64,000 bases of DNA from Bradyrhizobium sp. B124 (GTDB lineage: Bacteria > Pseudomonadota > Alphaproteobacteria > Rhizobiales > Xanthobacteraceae), in the NCBI RefSeq assembly GCF_038967635.1, contig NZ_CP152413.1:1674001-1738000 (forward strand), written 5' to 3'. The notes beneath the pieces were generated by a model. It worked only from the letters and a program-made list of their open reading frames with translations. It was not told the DNA's origin and ran no database searches. Position 1 is the first letter of the stretch, and every line of letters starts with the position of its first letter. This document shows positions 44,358 to 54,982 of the stretch, one piece after another. The translations under genes were made by a program, and so were the position numbers.

Positions 44358-45746
44358 CTAGAGATCGAACACGTCACCCAGACCCGGCAGCTCGACCCGC
44401 TGGCCCGGCAAAAGCGTAGCGAGCGCCTGCATTGCGGGCTCTTCGCCATGGACCAGGAACGTTGCCTCGCATCCCTCGACCGCGCTTCGCCATGCGAGCA
44501 GCTCCTGCTGGTCCGCATGAGCCGAAAATCCGTTGATCGTGGAGATCGTGCTGCGAACCGCAATGTCTTCGCCGAACAGCCGCACGGACTTGGCCCCATC
44601 GATGATCTGCCGTGCAATCGTTCCCGAGGCGGCGTATCCGACAAATACGACCGCCGATTCCTTGCGCCAGATATTGTGCCGGAGATGATGGCGAATTCTG
44701 CCGCCCGTGCACATGCCGGACCCGGCCATGATGACGGCACCTCCGGTTACCCTGTTGATGGCGACTGAAACGGCGCTCTCGCGGACGAGATGCAGGTTTG
44801 CCGGTTGCAGTGGATCCCGCCCATCCCGAAACATGGAAGCGGCCTCGGAGCTGAGACATTCGGAATGCCGCTTGAATATCTCGGTCGCCGAGATCGCCAT
44901 CGGCGAATCCAGGAAGATTTGCATCGCCGGCGGCAGCCTGCTGCGCTCCACCCCCTGGCGCAGCACATAGAGGATCTCCTGGGCGCGCTCGAGCGCGAAA
45001 GTCGGGATGATGACGTTACCGCCACGCGCCAGCGTGCTGCTGATCGCGCCGTAAAGTTCCTCGATGGAGTCTTTCAGCGACCGATGGCGCCTGTCTCCGT
45101 ACGTCGATTCCATGACGACAATGTCGGCGCTAGCGGGGGGACTGGGGAGCCGCAGCAGCGGGCGACCGGCGTTGCCAAGATCGCCCGAGAACAGGACCGA
45201 ACGCGCGCGGCCGTACTCGGCGGCCTCGATCAGGATGCTCGCAGAGCCCAGGATATGGCCGGCATCGAAGAAGGTCGCTCGAAGTCCCTCTGCGAGCTGC
45301 AGCGGTTGTCCATATTCAGCCGTCCTTCCAAACCGGTCGAAGCAATCGAGTGCATCGACAACGGTGTAGAGCGGCGACGGTATATCCTCTTCGCCGCGCC
45401 TGCGCCATTGACGGGCTCTCCGCTGTGCGTCTTCCTCCTGAAGATGCGCGGCATCGACCAGCACGAGGCGGGCCAGCTCGCGACTGGCCGCAGTCGTGAT
45501 CACTTCACCCCTGAACCCTCGCTTGGCGAGCAATGGAATCCTGCCGCAGTGATCGAGATGAGCATGGGTTAGCAGAAGATAGTCGATGGTCGCGGGATCG
45601 AACCCGAAGGCGGCAATATTCTCTTCTGCTGGATCGCGGCCTCCCTGAAAAAGACCGCAATCGATCAGAATGCGTCGGTTCAGGCATTCGATCAGGTGAC
45701 AGGATCCGGTCACCGCTCGATCGGCGCCATGAAAGGATAACTTCAC
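44358..45746 (-). CDS. MBL-fold beta-CASP ribonuclease-like protein
   Basis: 462 residues from GTG at 45746 (MKLSFHGADRAVTGSCH). Metal site HAHLDHCG (His61, His63, Asp65, His66), later DAGHILGSAS and FSGDLGN, and beta-CASP motifs STYGDR, then the C-terminal GFSAHADQQELL. The pattern is of RNA-processing beta-CASP nucleases of the YSH1/RNase J-like group. The GTG overlaps the LOG gene by 4 bp. Confidence 0.88.
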   Translation of the reverse strand: MKLSFHGADRAVTGSCHLIECLNRRILIDCGLFQGGRDPAEENIAAFGFDPATIDYLLLTHAHLDHCGRIPLLAKRGFRGEVITTAASRELARLVLVDAAHLQEEDAQRRARQWRRRGEEDIPSPLYTVVDALDCFDRFGRTAEYGQPLQLAEGLRATFFDAGHILGSASILIEAAEYGRARSVLFSGDLGNAGRPLLRLPSPPASADIVVMESTYGDRRHRSLKDSIEELYGAISSTLARGGNVIIPTFALERAQEILYVLRQGVERSRLPPAMQIFLDSPMAISATEIFKRHSECLSSEAASMFRDGRDPLQPANLHLVRESAVSVAINRVTGGAVIMAGSGMCTGGRIRHHLRHNIWRKESAVVFVGYAASGTIARQIIDGAKSVRLFGEDIAVRSTISTINGFSAHADQQELLAWRSAVEGCEATFLVHGEEPAMQALATLLPGQRVELPGLGDVFDL

Positions 45747-46750
45747 GATCCGACCTCTTGACTGATCGACTTGCCCCGTGAGGCGACTTCTCCAACCGGG
45801 AGCAGCGGCTGGCCGGCCACCTCGTACCACCGCAGGATACTCTGCCAGGCTTCCTCGGCGGTCTCTGCAAACCAAAACAGGTTCCTGTCTTCCGGATCGA
45901 TGACCCCCTCCTCGACAAGGAAGTCCGGATCAAACGCGCGACGCCAATACGACTCGCCAACCAGCACGACCGGCACCGCCGCAATCTTTCGGGTTTGCGC
46001 CAACGACAACACTTCGAACAGCTCGTCCATCGTGCCAAAGCCACCCGGGAATGCCACCAGCGCCCGCGCACGCATCAGGAGATGCAACTTCCGCATCGCA
46101 AAATAGTGGAACCTGAAGCAGAGCTCGGGCGTGACATACGGGTTAGGGCACTGCTCCTTCGGAAGGGTGATGTTCAGTCCAATCGACTGGGCCCCGACGT
46201 CGTGCGCCCCCCGGTTCGCGGCTTCCATGATGCCCGGGCCGCCGCCGGTCATGATCATGAGGCGGCCGCCGATGGCCTTTTCACTTGAGGCACCGACGAT
46301 TTGTCCGAACTCGCGCGCGATTCTGTAATACTTGCTCTTCGCCGCAAGGCTCCGTGCCGTCTTGAGACGGCGCTGCAAGCCGTCATCGTCGGGATTCAAC
46401 GCGAGCGCATCAGCTATCGAGGCGACGGCCCGGCGCGCCGCCTGTGCTTCGCAAATGCGAGTGCTGCCAAAGACAACGATCGTATGAGCGATCTGATGCT
46501 CCCGGAGCAGGGTCTCCGTCTTGAGGAAATCAAGTTGGAGGCGAACGCCGCGCGTGGCTTCACTCTGCAGGAAATCTTCGTCCTGATCCGCCTCCTGATA
46601 GCTTGGCGATTGCAGGATGCTGCGCAGAATGCCAGGCGCGCGGCTGTCCTCTTCGGCGCCCTTGGGCTGCCCACCCGGAAGCACCGCAGCCCTGTCGACA
46701 CGGTGAGCCGGTTTCGTGCCCGGACGAATCGATGGCAGGCCGTCAGCCAT
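45743..46750 (-). CDS. LOG family protein (lysine decarboxylase-like Rossmann fold)
   Basis: 335 residues: MIMTGGGPGIMEAANRGA (about 185-202) and PGGFGTMDELFE (about 257-268) are the hallmark LOG motifs. Members cleave nucleoside monophosphates to bases (cytokinin-forming in some). The N-terminal ~70 residues are extra and less conserved. The start at 46750 overlaps the small gene by 8 bp. Confidence 0.88.
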   Translation of the reverse strand: MADGLPSIRPGTKPAHRVDRAAVLPGGQPKGAEEDSRAPGILRSILQSPSYQEADQDEDFLQSEATRGVRLQLDFLKTETLLREHQIAHTIVVFGSTRICEAQAARRAVASIADALALNPDDDGLQRRLKTARSLAAKSKYYRIAREFGQIVGASSEKAIGGRLMIMTGGGPGIMEAANRGAHDVGAQSIGLNITLPKEQCPNPYVTPELCFRFHYFAMRKLHLLMRARALVAFPGGFGTMDELFEVLSLAQTRKIAAVPVVLVGESYWRRAFDPDFLVEEGVIDPEDRNLFWFAETAEEAWQSILRWYEVAGQPLLPVGEVASRGKSISQEVGS

Positions 46751-46931
46751 GCGCCGGCATGCCGTCCGCCTCGGAGGATGTGAGCGCCGCATCGTACTTC
46801 AGGGCCTCACGAACCTCGTCGTCTTCCAACGCATCCAGTAGCCAGCGGCGATCGGCCGGCTTCCCGCAACCAATATCTGGTCCATATTTCACAGGTTGCT
46901 CGACGGCCGGCAACTTCATTCGGTCAGTCAT
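46743..46931 (-). CDS. Small hypothetical protein (62 aa)
   Basis: From MTDRMKLPAVEQPVKYG; acidic, with RRWLLDALEDDEVREALKYDA. The FixK box is centred 69.5 bp upstream. It is the first gene of the LOG/MBL operon, overlapping the LOG start. Unknown family. Confidence 0.6.
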   Translation of the reverse strand: MTDRMKLPAVEQPVKYGPDIGCGKPADRRWLLDALEDDEVREALKYDAALTSSEADGMPAHG

Positions 46932-46993
46932 GGCGAACCTCGTCAGCATTCGATGGCTATTGCCTACTATCCGCGATCGACTGCACGGATGCC

Positions 46994-47007
46994 TTGAGCA
47001 AGGTCAA
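46994..47007 (-). promoter_or_regulatory. FixK box for the small gene-LOG-MBL operon
   Basis: Perfect TTGA-N6-TCAA (TTGAGCAAGGTCAA), centred 69.5 bp upstream of 46931. Confidence 0.82.
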
Positions 47008-47134
47008 TTCAGCGGTAGCTTTCTTTGATGGTAAGGCGCGGAATTGAGCCACTTTCTCGCTGTTGTTGCACTCGATCAGAGGCGCGCGCTCGGATCAATC
47101 GCACGCTCTACAATTGCCCGCCGCGGCTTCCGCG

Positions 47135-47596
47135 TCAGTCGCCCTCGGATCGCGCGAGTATTCGCTCAAGCGCGGTGATCAGCTGCACACGTCCAACGAT
47201 GCCGACGACCCGCGCATCCCGGAGAACCATGACTTGCGATATCTGATGCTTGTCCATTTCGGCAACGATCTCATCCACAGTCGCGCATTCATCAACGCAA
47301 ACGGGCTTGTGGCTCATCACAGCGTCGACGCTCAGGGCCCGAGTCCGCTCGCGGAGCAGCCGCCCCTCCTCTCTGCTCAGCAGCCATTCGAGCCAGAAGC
47401 CCTCTGGCCAATGCACGCCGAGTTCGCGACGGTGAAGGAAGTCCCCTTCGGAGATAACACCGACCAGCGCCCCTGAGCCATCGAGCACGGGCAAGCCGCG
47501 CTGGCCAGTTTCCAGCAATAGACGAACGGCATCGAGCAATGGCGCGCCGGGTTTGATCGTCGCGAAGGACGTGCTCATGACATCCAAAGCCAACAT
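47135..47596 (-). CDS. CBS-pair protein (153 aa)
   Basis: Start MLALDVMSTSFATIKP with a GAGGAG site. Two CBS repeats and the linker HRRELGVHWPEGFWLEWLLS; clearly the paralogue of the PHA-operon CBS protein at 32792. An imperfect FixK box is centred 73.5 bp upstream. Confidence 0.86.
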   Translation of the reverse strand: MLALDVMSTSFATIKPGAPLLDAVRLLLETGQRGLPVLDGSGALVGVISEGDFLHRRELGVHWPEGFWLEWLLSREEGRLLRERTRALSVDAVMSHKPVCVDECATVDEIVAEMDKHQISQVMVLRDARVVGIVGRVQLITALERILARSEGD

Positions 47597-47662
47597 GGCA
47601 AACTCCTCAGAGCTTGGTGTACGCGATGATCTGCCAGCATCGATCAAAAATAGAAGGCCAGG

Positions 47663-47676
47663 CTGATCTGGATCAA
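47663..47676 (-). promoter_or_regulatory. Imperfect FixK box
   Basis: CTGA-N6-TCAA, one mismatch, centred 73.5 bp upstream of the ATG at 47596. Confidence 0.5.
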
Positions 47677-47880
47677 TAAGCCGTGCAGCTTTTGTAACCG
47701 CTGGTTTCGCCGCAGGATCATCCTGTCAGCTGATATGGGAATCGCCGTCGAGGATGGGGCCTCCACCCCTGATTGCCCACATCGAAAGCTACTCGCAGAA
47801 GCTCGCGGCCGTTGCGCCCTCTGCCGACTGCAGCCATGTAAGCTCGAAATCGAGCGAGAGGGCGGCATGTCACGGAGAAT

Positions 47881-47894
47881 TTGACCCAGATCAA
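47881..47894 (+). promoter_or_regulatory. FixK box upstream of LysE-type gene
   Basis: Perfect TTGA-N6-TCAA, centred 61.5 bp upstream of the ATG at 47949. Confidence 0.83.
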
Positions 47895-47948
47895 GCTATT
47901 AGACCAAGATCTAGGCCAATCCCGCCTCGGGAGCACACGGATCGAGCC

Positions 47949-48569
47949 ATGAGCGAAAACTCTCTATTTGCTTTCGTTCTCACGGTCACCCTCATCGAAC
48001 TGACACCGGGACCTAACATGGGCTATCTCGCGGTGCTGGCCGCGTCGGCTGGTCGCAGGGCCGGTCTTGCCGCAACAGCCGGTGTCGCCTTCGGCTTGTT
48101 AGGAACTGGGATCGCATCGTCGCTCGGTCTTGCAGCTATCGTGGCTGCCTCCAACCCGCTTTACGAAGCCCTTCGCTGGGGTGGCGCGCTCTACCTGCTT
48201 TGGCTTGCCTGGCAAGGATGGCGCGATGCGCCGCAAGAGATCGCCAAACCTATCGAAGCGACGGCGAACACCAAATTCTTTCTCAGGGGCTTGATTACCA
48301 ATCTACTCAATCCCAAGGCCGGTGTTTTCTATCTATCGATTTTTCCAACTTTCATCGATGAAGCACGGCCATTGCTTCCGCAGACTGCGATTTTGCTGAC
48401 GGCGTACGTTACTATAGCGACCATAATTCATTCGGCTGTCGTGATTTCAGCAAACGCCATCCGCCCAAGCATCGAAAAACGGGCAAACACAATGCTCATC
48501 AGGCGGATAATGTCGGTATTGCTGGCCGCTGTCGCAATCTGGCTGTTCTATACGACGAGACGGACTTAG
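47949..48569 (+). CDS. LysE/RhtB family amino-acid exporter
   Basis: 206 residues with six hydrophobic spans, typical start MSENSLFAFVLTVTLIELTPGPNM including the family P-G-P-N/M motif. Substrate unknown. Confidence 0.9.
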   Translation: MSENSLFAFVLTVTLIELTPGPNMGYLAVLAASAGRRAGLAATAGVAFGLLGTGIASSLGLAAIVAASNPLYEALRWGGALYLLWLAWQGWRDAPQEIAKPIEATANTKFFLRGLITNLLNPKAGVFYLSIFPTFIDEARPLLPQTAILLTAYVTIATIIHSAVVISANAIRPSIEKRANTMLIRRIMSVLLAAVAIWLFYTTRRT

Positions 48570-48609
48570 TCTCGAACTCGCCCTTGGGACACTGTCGGCC
48601 GCACAGGGC

Positions 48610-49074
48610 CTATCGTGTGGGCGACGCAAGCGCTTCCACAATATGCTTTTCAATTTCCCCGACGGGACGCTTGGTCAGATCCTTGGAAATCTCCGCAATG
48701 ATGTGGCGTCTGACATCGGGAGCGAGTGTCGCTCGAAGCTGTGCCAGAGTACGCGGTGGAGCGACGATGACAAGCACAGTCGCTCTTCCACTCCGGACCA
48801 TGGTCTCCGCAGCCCGCGCAACCCGCCTTGTGAACCGATACTCCTCGATCTCGTGCCAGTCCGTCGGTTCGACGGCTCCTCGTTGACCGGAGACGATCCC
48901 CTTGACGAAGTGTCCCGGGCGGTCCGTGCCTTGCAGATGCGTCGCCGGGTTCTGATCTTCGAAGACGGCCTCCGCCTTCAGGTTTGGGAACCGATCGTCG
49001 CCTTCGTTGCGGAGCAACAACGCCTTGCGCCCGTCTCCGACGAACACGAGCGCGTTCGCTGGAATTCCCGCCAT
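48610..49074 (-). CDS. Host attachment (baeRF-like) family protein
   Basis: 154 residues, beginning MAGIPANALVFVGDGRKALLL. Later HEIEEYRFTRRVARA and VLVIVAPPRTLAQLRATL, like the family called protein required for attachment to host cells, related to eRF1-like domains. A GGAGGA site precedes the ATG. FixK box centred 62.5 bp upstream, shared with the damaged CBS-BON gene opposite. Confidence 0.82.
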   Translation of the reverse strand: MAGIPANALVFVGDGRKALLLRNEGDDRFPNLKAEAVFEDQNPATHLQGTDRPGHFVKGIVSGQRGAVEPTDWHEIEEYRFTRRVARAAETMVRSGRATVLVIVAPPRTLAQLRATLAPDVRRHIIAEISKDLTKRPVGEIEKHIVEALASPTR

Positions 49075-49129
49075 CTCGACATCCTCCGCTTCAACGGGTC
49101 CTCTCTAGGGCCAGGGAACTCCAGATCGA

Positions 49130-49143
49130 TTGATCGGGGTCAA
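49130..49143. promoter_or_regulatory. FixK box in divergent promoter
   Basis: Perfect TTGA-N6-TCAA (TTGATCGGGGTCAA): 62.5 bp to the gene at 49074 and 68.5 bp to the CBS-BON remnant at 49205; each spacing fits. Confidence 0.82.
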
Positions 49144-49204
49144 ATCACGCATGCGCGCGATCCCGCAGGATGTGACATCTTCCCCGTCTACGGAGAGCAC
49201 GATC

Positions 49205-49665
49205 ATGCAAGCGCGCGACGTCATGGTGTCACCCGTCATCACGGTGGACTCCAACGCAACGGTGCAGCGGGTTGCTTCCCTGCTGCTCCAGCACCGCATC
49301 AGCGCCGTTCCCGTTGTGGGCAAAGACAGCGAACTCATCGGAATCGTCTCGTCGATGAAGCCGACCGCCTCCTCGGCATCGTCAGCCGGGCCAACCTGCT
49401 CCAGGCCGTTGCGAGCGCCCGGCCGAAGCTGGAGATATCACCGGCCGATTCCGCCATCAGGAAGAAATTGCTCGGCGAGCTTCGCGAGCAACCATGGGCA
49501 CACACCTTCAATCTGACCGCGACGGTGCAGAACGGCGTCGTCGACCTGTGGGGATATGCACCATCCGCCGCAGAGCGCGCGGCGATCCGGATTGCCGCCG
49601 AAGCAATCCCCGGTGTCGTTGCTGTGAACGATCATCTCCTGGAAACGCCGATCATGGTTTACTGA
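49205..49665 (+). pseudogene. CBS-BON gene with internal deletion and frameshift
   Basis: The first ~50 codons (MQARDVMVSPVITVDSNATV... SELIGIVSS) encode a normal first CBS half. At about 49350 the frame shifts. In the +1 frame the sequence continues DEADRLLGIVSRANLLQAVA, the end of the second CBS repeat, then a whole BON domain ending VNDHLLETPIMVY. Against paralogues about 80 codons between the two GIV motifs are missing. A deletion of ~240 bp joined two similar GIVS-encoding stretches out of frame. Confidence 0.85.
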
Positions 49666-49753
49666 TCCCGGTGCACGATCATTGAGCGGCCACCATTCAG
49701 CCTGCTAATCAAATCGGTCGCGCCTCAAGACGATCCGCGATCCCGCGGAACGC

Positions 49754-50536
49754 CTAGTTCATTCTGATGTAGAGACGATCGATGGCATCCGAAGGAATCG
49801 CCAGACCAAAGGCGCGCTCGGATTCAGTCTCACCGGTGCTGGCGGCAACAATGCCGATCACTTCGCCCCGCAGATTGAACAGCGGCCCGCCTGAACTGCC
49901 GCGATCCAGCATGGCGTCGGTCTGAATGAGATCCTGGCAAGGGATGCCAGGCCACGAACGATGCAGAGCGCTGACGATGCCGAAGCTAATGCTTTGAGTG
50001 AGCCCCGAGGAGCCGCCGACCGCCAGGACGAAATCCCCGGGCTCTGCGTCGATCGATCGACCGATGCGGGCCGCGGTCAGGCCGGAGGCCGAAATCCTCA
50101 GCATCGCCAAATCGTATCGCTCGTCGGCCACCACGAACCTAGCGTCAAGCTGGCGCCCGTCCGGCAATCGAACCGCAAGTGTCTTGGCGCCGCTGACCAG
50201 ATGATTGCTCGTCACGATCAATCCGGATTCCGCCCTGATGATGACGCCCGCACCATACACATCCTTCATAGTGCGAGGCGGTTCATTGGGAAGCTCGGGA
50301 GCAGAGTCCATTGACCGGGGGGCTGCCGAAGTCTCCGTGCTGGCCTTTATGCCGACGACACTTTGGATGACCTTCCCGACCAGAGGCGCAAGTGTTTGCA
50401 CATCCCGGATTTCTCCTGCTTGCACCGGTCCGGCCCAGAGCAGGAGCAGGAGCATCCACGCGATGACGGTCATGGATGACGACAGGCGGTCGGACCACTT
50501 CCGCGTCAACTTGCGGCAGGGTCTTTTCGGGTTCAT
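49754..50536 (-). CDS. Trypsin-like (Do/HtrA-type) serine protease, no PDZ domain
   Basis: 260 residues. N-terminal membrane anchor or signal (about 22-40), then the protease domain: His112 (VTSNHLV), Asp142 (YDLAML) and Ser215 (GSSGGPL) form the triad. There is no PDZ domain, so it is shorter than DegP. Envelope quality control is likely. The start at 50536 is preferred over an upstream frame overlapping the next gene. Confidence 0.85.
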   Translation of the reverse strand: MNPKRPCRKLTRKWSDRLSSSMTVIAWMLLLLLWAGPVQAGEIRDVQTLAPLVGKVIQSVVGIKASTETSAAPRSMDSAPELPNEPPRTMKDVYGAGVIIRAESGLIVTSNHLVSGAKTLAVRLPDGRQLDARFVVADERYDLAMLRISASGLTAARIGRSIDAEPGDFVLAVGGSSGLTQSISFGIVSALHRSWPGIPCQDLIQTDAMLDRGSSGGPLFNLRGEVIGIVAASTGETESERAFGLAIPSDAIDRLYIRMN

Positions 50537-50552
50537 CTCGCGCCCGCCCCGC

Positions 50553-51053
50553 CTATTCGGCTGCGGCGATCGGCAGCACGCCGGGCCGCTCCGCCGCGAT
50601 GATAGCCCTCCACAATGCAGCGATACTGCTCTGGGTGGTTGGCAGAATCGAGCAATGCCCTGCGGCATCAAAATCACAGAATCGCGCAGCAGGATTGTCG
50701 CACATCTCGGCGAAAGCTCGATTGATGAGGTCGAGGCATTCGAGGAGCTTGCCGATGTTCTCCAAACCAGCACGACGCTGAAGATCGAGGAGACGAAACG
50801 TCACGACCGGCGGCTCGCCGAAGGAGATCCCTGGATGGGCGAGCCCGAAGAGCACTTCGACAGCAGATGGCGCCTGCCTAATTCGATTGAGAAGGTTAGC
50901 TGCCTGAGCTTCCGTGCAAGCAACCAGGCGAGGCGGCGACGCTCCGGGTGTCGGCCTTGGACCGAGAGCCGCCGATATCTGCTGCTCAAGCCAGAGGCGA
51001 ACGGGGGCCGGTGCGCTCCGAATTTGCTCGGCATCAAGCATTATGCTGGTCAT
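50553..51053 (-). CDS. Hypothetical protein (166 aa)
   Basis: Starts MTSIMLDAEQIRSAPAPVRLWLEQQIS. Helical throughout (EAQAANLLNRIRQAPSAVEVLF, LENIGKLLECLDLINRAFAEM). No family recognised. FixK box centred 60.5 bp upstream; 16 bp before the protease gene, so likely an operon. Confidence 0.72.
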   Translation of the reverse strand: MTSIMLDAEQIRSAPAPVRLWLEQQISAALGPRPTPGASPPRLVACTEAQAANLLNRIRQAPSAVEVLFGLAHPGISFGEPPVVTFRLLDLQRRAGLENIGKLLECLDLINRAFAEMCDNPAARFCDFDAAGHCSILPTTQSSIAALWRAIIAAERPGVLPIAAAE

Positions 51054-51106
51054 CGTTGATCCTCCACTTTCCATATGACCACTAGCGACTTTGCTCGCAG
51101 CGGCCT

Positions 51107-51120
51107 TTGACGAGGATCAA
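51107..51120 (-). promoter_or_regulatory. FixK box for hypothetical-protease operon
   Basis: Perfect TTGA-N6-TCAA (TTGACGAGGATCAA), centred 60.5 bp upstream of 51053. Confidence 0.83.
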
Positions 51121-51233
51121 TGTTGGAGCCGGTCGCTTTCATGCGCGCAGGCTGCGCTCATTCATTACGGCAGATCACGTCGCCGCGGCCGAGCGCGACA
51201 GCGGCATGGCCGTCCCGAACGCCATCGTGGCCG

Positions 51234-51683
51234 TTACTTCTGCTGGATGCGGTTCAGGTAATCGATAACGGCGAGGATGCGTGTTCGCACGACGACTTCC
51301 CGCAAGTCCCGCGATGGATCGAGCGCGTCGTAGGTCGGATCAATAGTGTGAGGCACGCTCTTGACGGGATTGAATCGTTCCCCCCAGATCGGCATTTCAT
51401 GAGTGCCGTGCGCGGAAATTGTTCTCCGCCCATCTACGGCTTCATAAACAGCGGATATAGGAAAGACCCCGTTGTTGTTCTTGGCCAAGGCCGTCAAATC
51501 GGCAGGCGGCACCTTCAGCTGCTCAGCAACAGGTCCTTTGCCCTTTCCATCTACGCCATGACAACTTGCGCACGACGCTTGAAATTCCGCCTTACCAACA
51601 TCGGCATCTTCAGCGTGAGCGGCCGCGGCGAAACTAGCGGTCAGACCGGCAATCATGAAAGACTTCAGGCCACAGATAATCAT
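51234..51683 (-). CDS. Periplasmic cytochrome c (149 aa)
   Basis: Starts MIICGLKSFMIAGLTASFAAAAHA, a signal peptide; heme site CASCH (about 37-41), and MPIWGERF with a probable methionine ligand. Class I-like. Probably an electron donor to a terminal oxidase. Longer upstream frame lacks a signal sequence. Confidence 0.86.
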   Translation of the reverse strand: MIICGLKSFMIAGLTASFAAAAHAEDADVGKAEFQASCASCHGVDGKGKGPVAEQLKVPPADLTALAKNNNGVFPISAVYEAVDGRRTISAHGTHEMPIWGERFNPVKSVPHTIDPTYDALDPSRDLREVVVRTRILAVIDYLNRIQQK

Positions 51684-51924
51684 ATCATGCCCCCGTTTTC
51701 GGATAAGCTCATTTAGCAGTGTTGGTTTGCCCTCGGTACGACGCGAGTCGATGCATCGCGCCCCCCAGTCTAACGGCTCGGTGCCGCTCGGGCCAGACCA
51801 AACAAACAAACATAGACTCGCCACCTCTATCCCCACGCTCAGCCGGAAGCGACAAGGTAGCTTCGATATGGTGGAGGCGTCGGGTTTGAGCTCGGACCTT
51901 GGCTAACCGCTAACTCTCGCTCTC

Positions 51925-52503
51925 TCAAGCATCGAGCGCTTCCAAGAGCGAGCTTGCTACCTTGTCAATCGATTGCAGACCATTGATGCTCTTCAGAAGT
52001 CCTTGCTCACGGTAATAGTCAGCGAGCGGTCTGGTTTGCCCGCGATACTCCGCTAGGCGCACTCTCAGTGCAGCTTCGGTATCATCCGAGCGCGCATAGC
52101 CGTTGGATCTTGCTTCGTTCGCGCGGTTGAGGATGCGGCTCAGCAGAGCGGCTTCGTCGACGTCCAATTCCAGCACGCGGTCAATTCGAAGATCGGCCGC
52201 CCGCAAAATATCGTCGAGCGCTGCTGCCTGAGCAATGGTCCGGGGAAAGCCGTCCAAGATAAACCCGGATTTCGCATCAGGCCGCGATATGCGCTCGGCA
52301 ACGATGGCCACGACAAGATCATCGGGAACAAGTTCGCCGCGCTCCATTGTCGCCTTTACCTTTGTCCCGATTGGCGTTCCTTCGGATACGGCCGCTCGCA
52401 ACATATCGCCGGTCGACAGTTGAGGAATGTCCAGGCGCTTGGCAAGACGGGCCGCCTGAGTCCCTTTCCCGGATCCAGGAGCCCCCAACAGAACTAATCT
52501 CAC
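51925..52503 (-). CDS. adk: Adenylate kinase, short type
   Basis: 192 residues: P-loop GAPGSGKGTQ at 7-16, STGDMLR, LDGFPRT and the short LID loop region. Interconverts AMP, ADP and ATP. A second adk is common in Bradyrhizobium chromosomes; this one lies outside ribosomal operons and could be the accessory copy. Confidence 0.92.
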   Translation of the reverse strand: MRLVLLGAPGSGKGTQAARLAKRLDIPQLSTGDMLRAAVSEGTPIGTKVKATMERGELVPDDLVVAIVAERISRPDAKSGFILDGFPRTIAQAAALDDILRAADLRIDRVLELDVDEAALLSRILNRANEARSNGYARSDDTEAALRVRLAEYRGQTRPLADYYREQGLLKSINGLQSIDKVASSLLEALDA

Positions 52504-52568
52504 AGCGTTGTCTCCATAGGTTAAAGCATCGGGCGTGCCGTTGGTACGATACGGTCGCTTTCTTACGC

Positions 52569-54542
<1,974 letters not shown>

Positions 54543-54703
54543 AGCAATTCCTCCGAGATTTTCTTCTGTGTGACGCCATTACCCACAACACCAGGGAAGT
54601 TGGCTCTCTCTTCTCGGAGGCGCTGCGGTCCGCACGCGGCCAACTGGTTGCTTTGTCCAACTCCCACTCCTACGCCATATATGATCATGTGATTGATGCC
54701 GGG

Positions 54704-54717
54704 TTGATCTCCATCAA
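54704..54717 (-). promoter_or_regulatory. FixK box facing acs
   Basis: Perfect TTGA-N6-TCAA (TTGATCTCCATCAA). Confidence 0.78.
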
Positions 54718-54806
54718 GAAACGCCTCTCTGCAGCTTGCTTTCCAGACACCGCATCAGAGATATCTTCGCGCTCAAGGCCGGCAGATCAATGCACGTACG
54801 CGACAT

Positions 54807-54820
54807 TTGATCTGCATCAA
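54807..54820 (+). promoter_or_regulatory. FixK box facing DUF485-actP
   Basis: Perfect TTGA-N6-TCAA (TTGATCTGCATCAA). Confidence 0.78.
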
Positions 54821-54982
54821 GACCCCTCTTTTTCGATCGTACATATTCACATCGCTTCAACAGCGACTGTTGTGCGTCCGCCCGCCTCAGGCCCGCACGT
54901 GCCTGACGTTGAATACGCTGGAAATGAACGCCGCTCCGCGCGGCCAGACGTTCTTCCACTTATTGCTGAGGGAACCCAAACA

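Larger units (their letters stand above)
47597..47948. other. Divergent promoter region
   Basis: No gene supported. It holds an imperfect box (47663-47676) for the CBS gene and a perfect box (47881-47894) for the LysE-type gene; the centre shows nothing else. Confidence 0.5.
54543..54982. other. Divergent acs / DUF485-actP promoter region
   Basis: No gene supported. It has two perfect FixK boxes, at 54704 and 54807. The centre-to-start distances (about 168 and 170 bp) are much longer than elsewhere, so transcript leaders are long or the boxes act differently. Confidence 0.6.
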
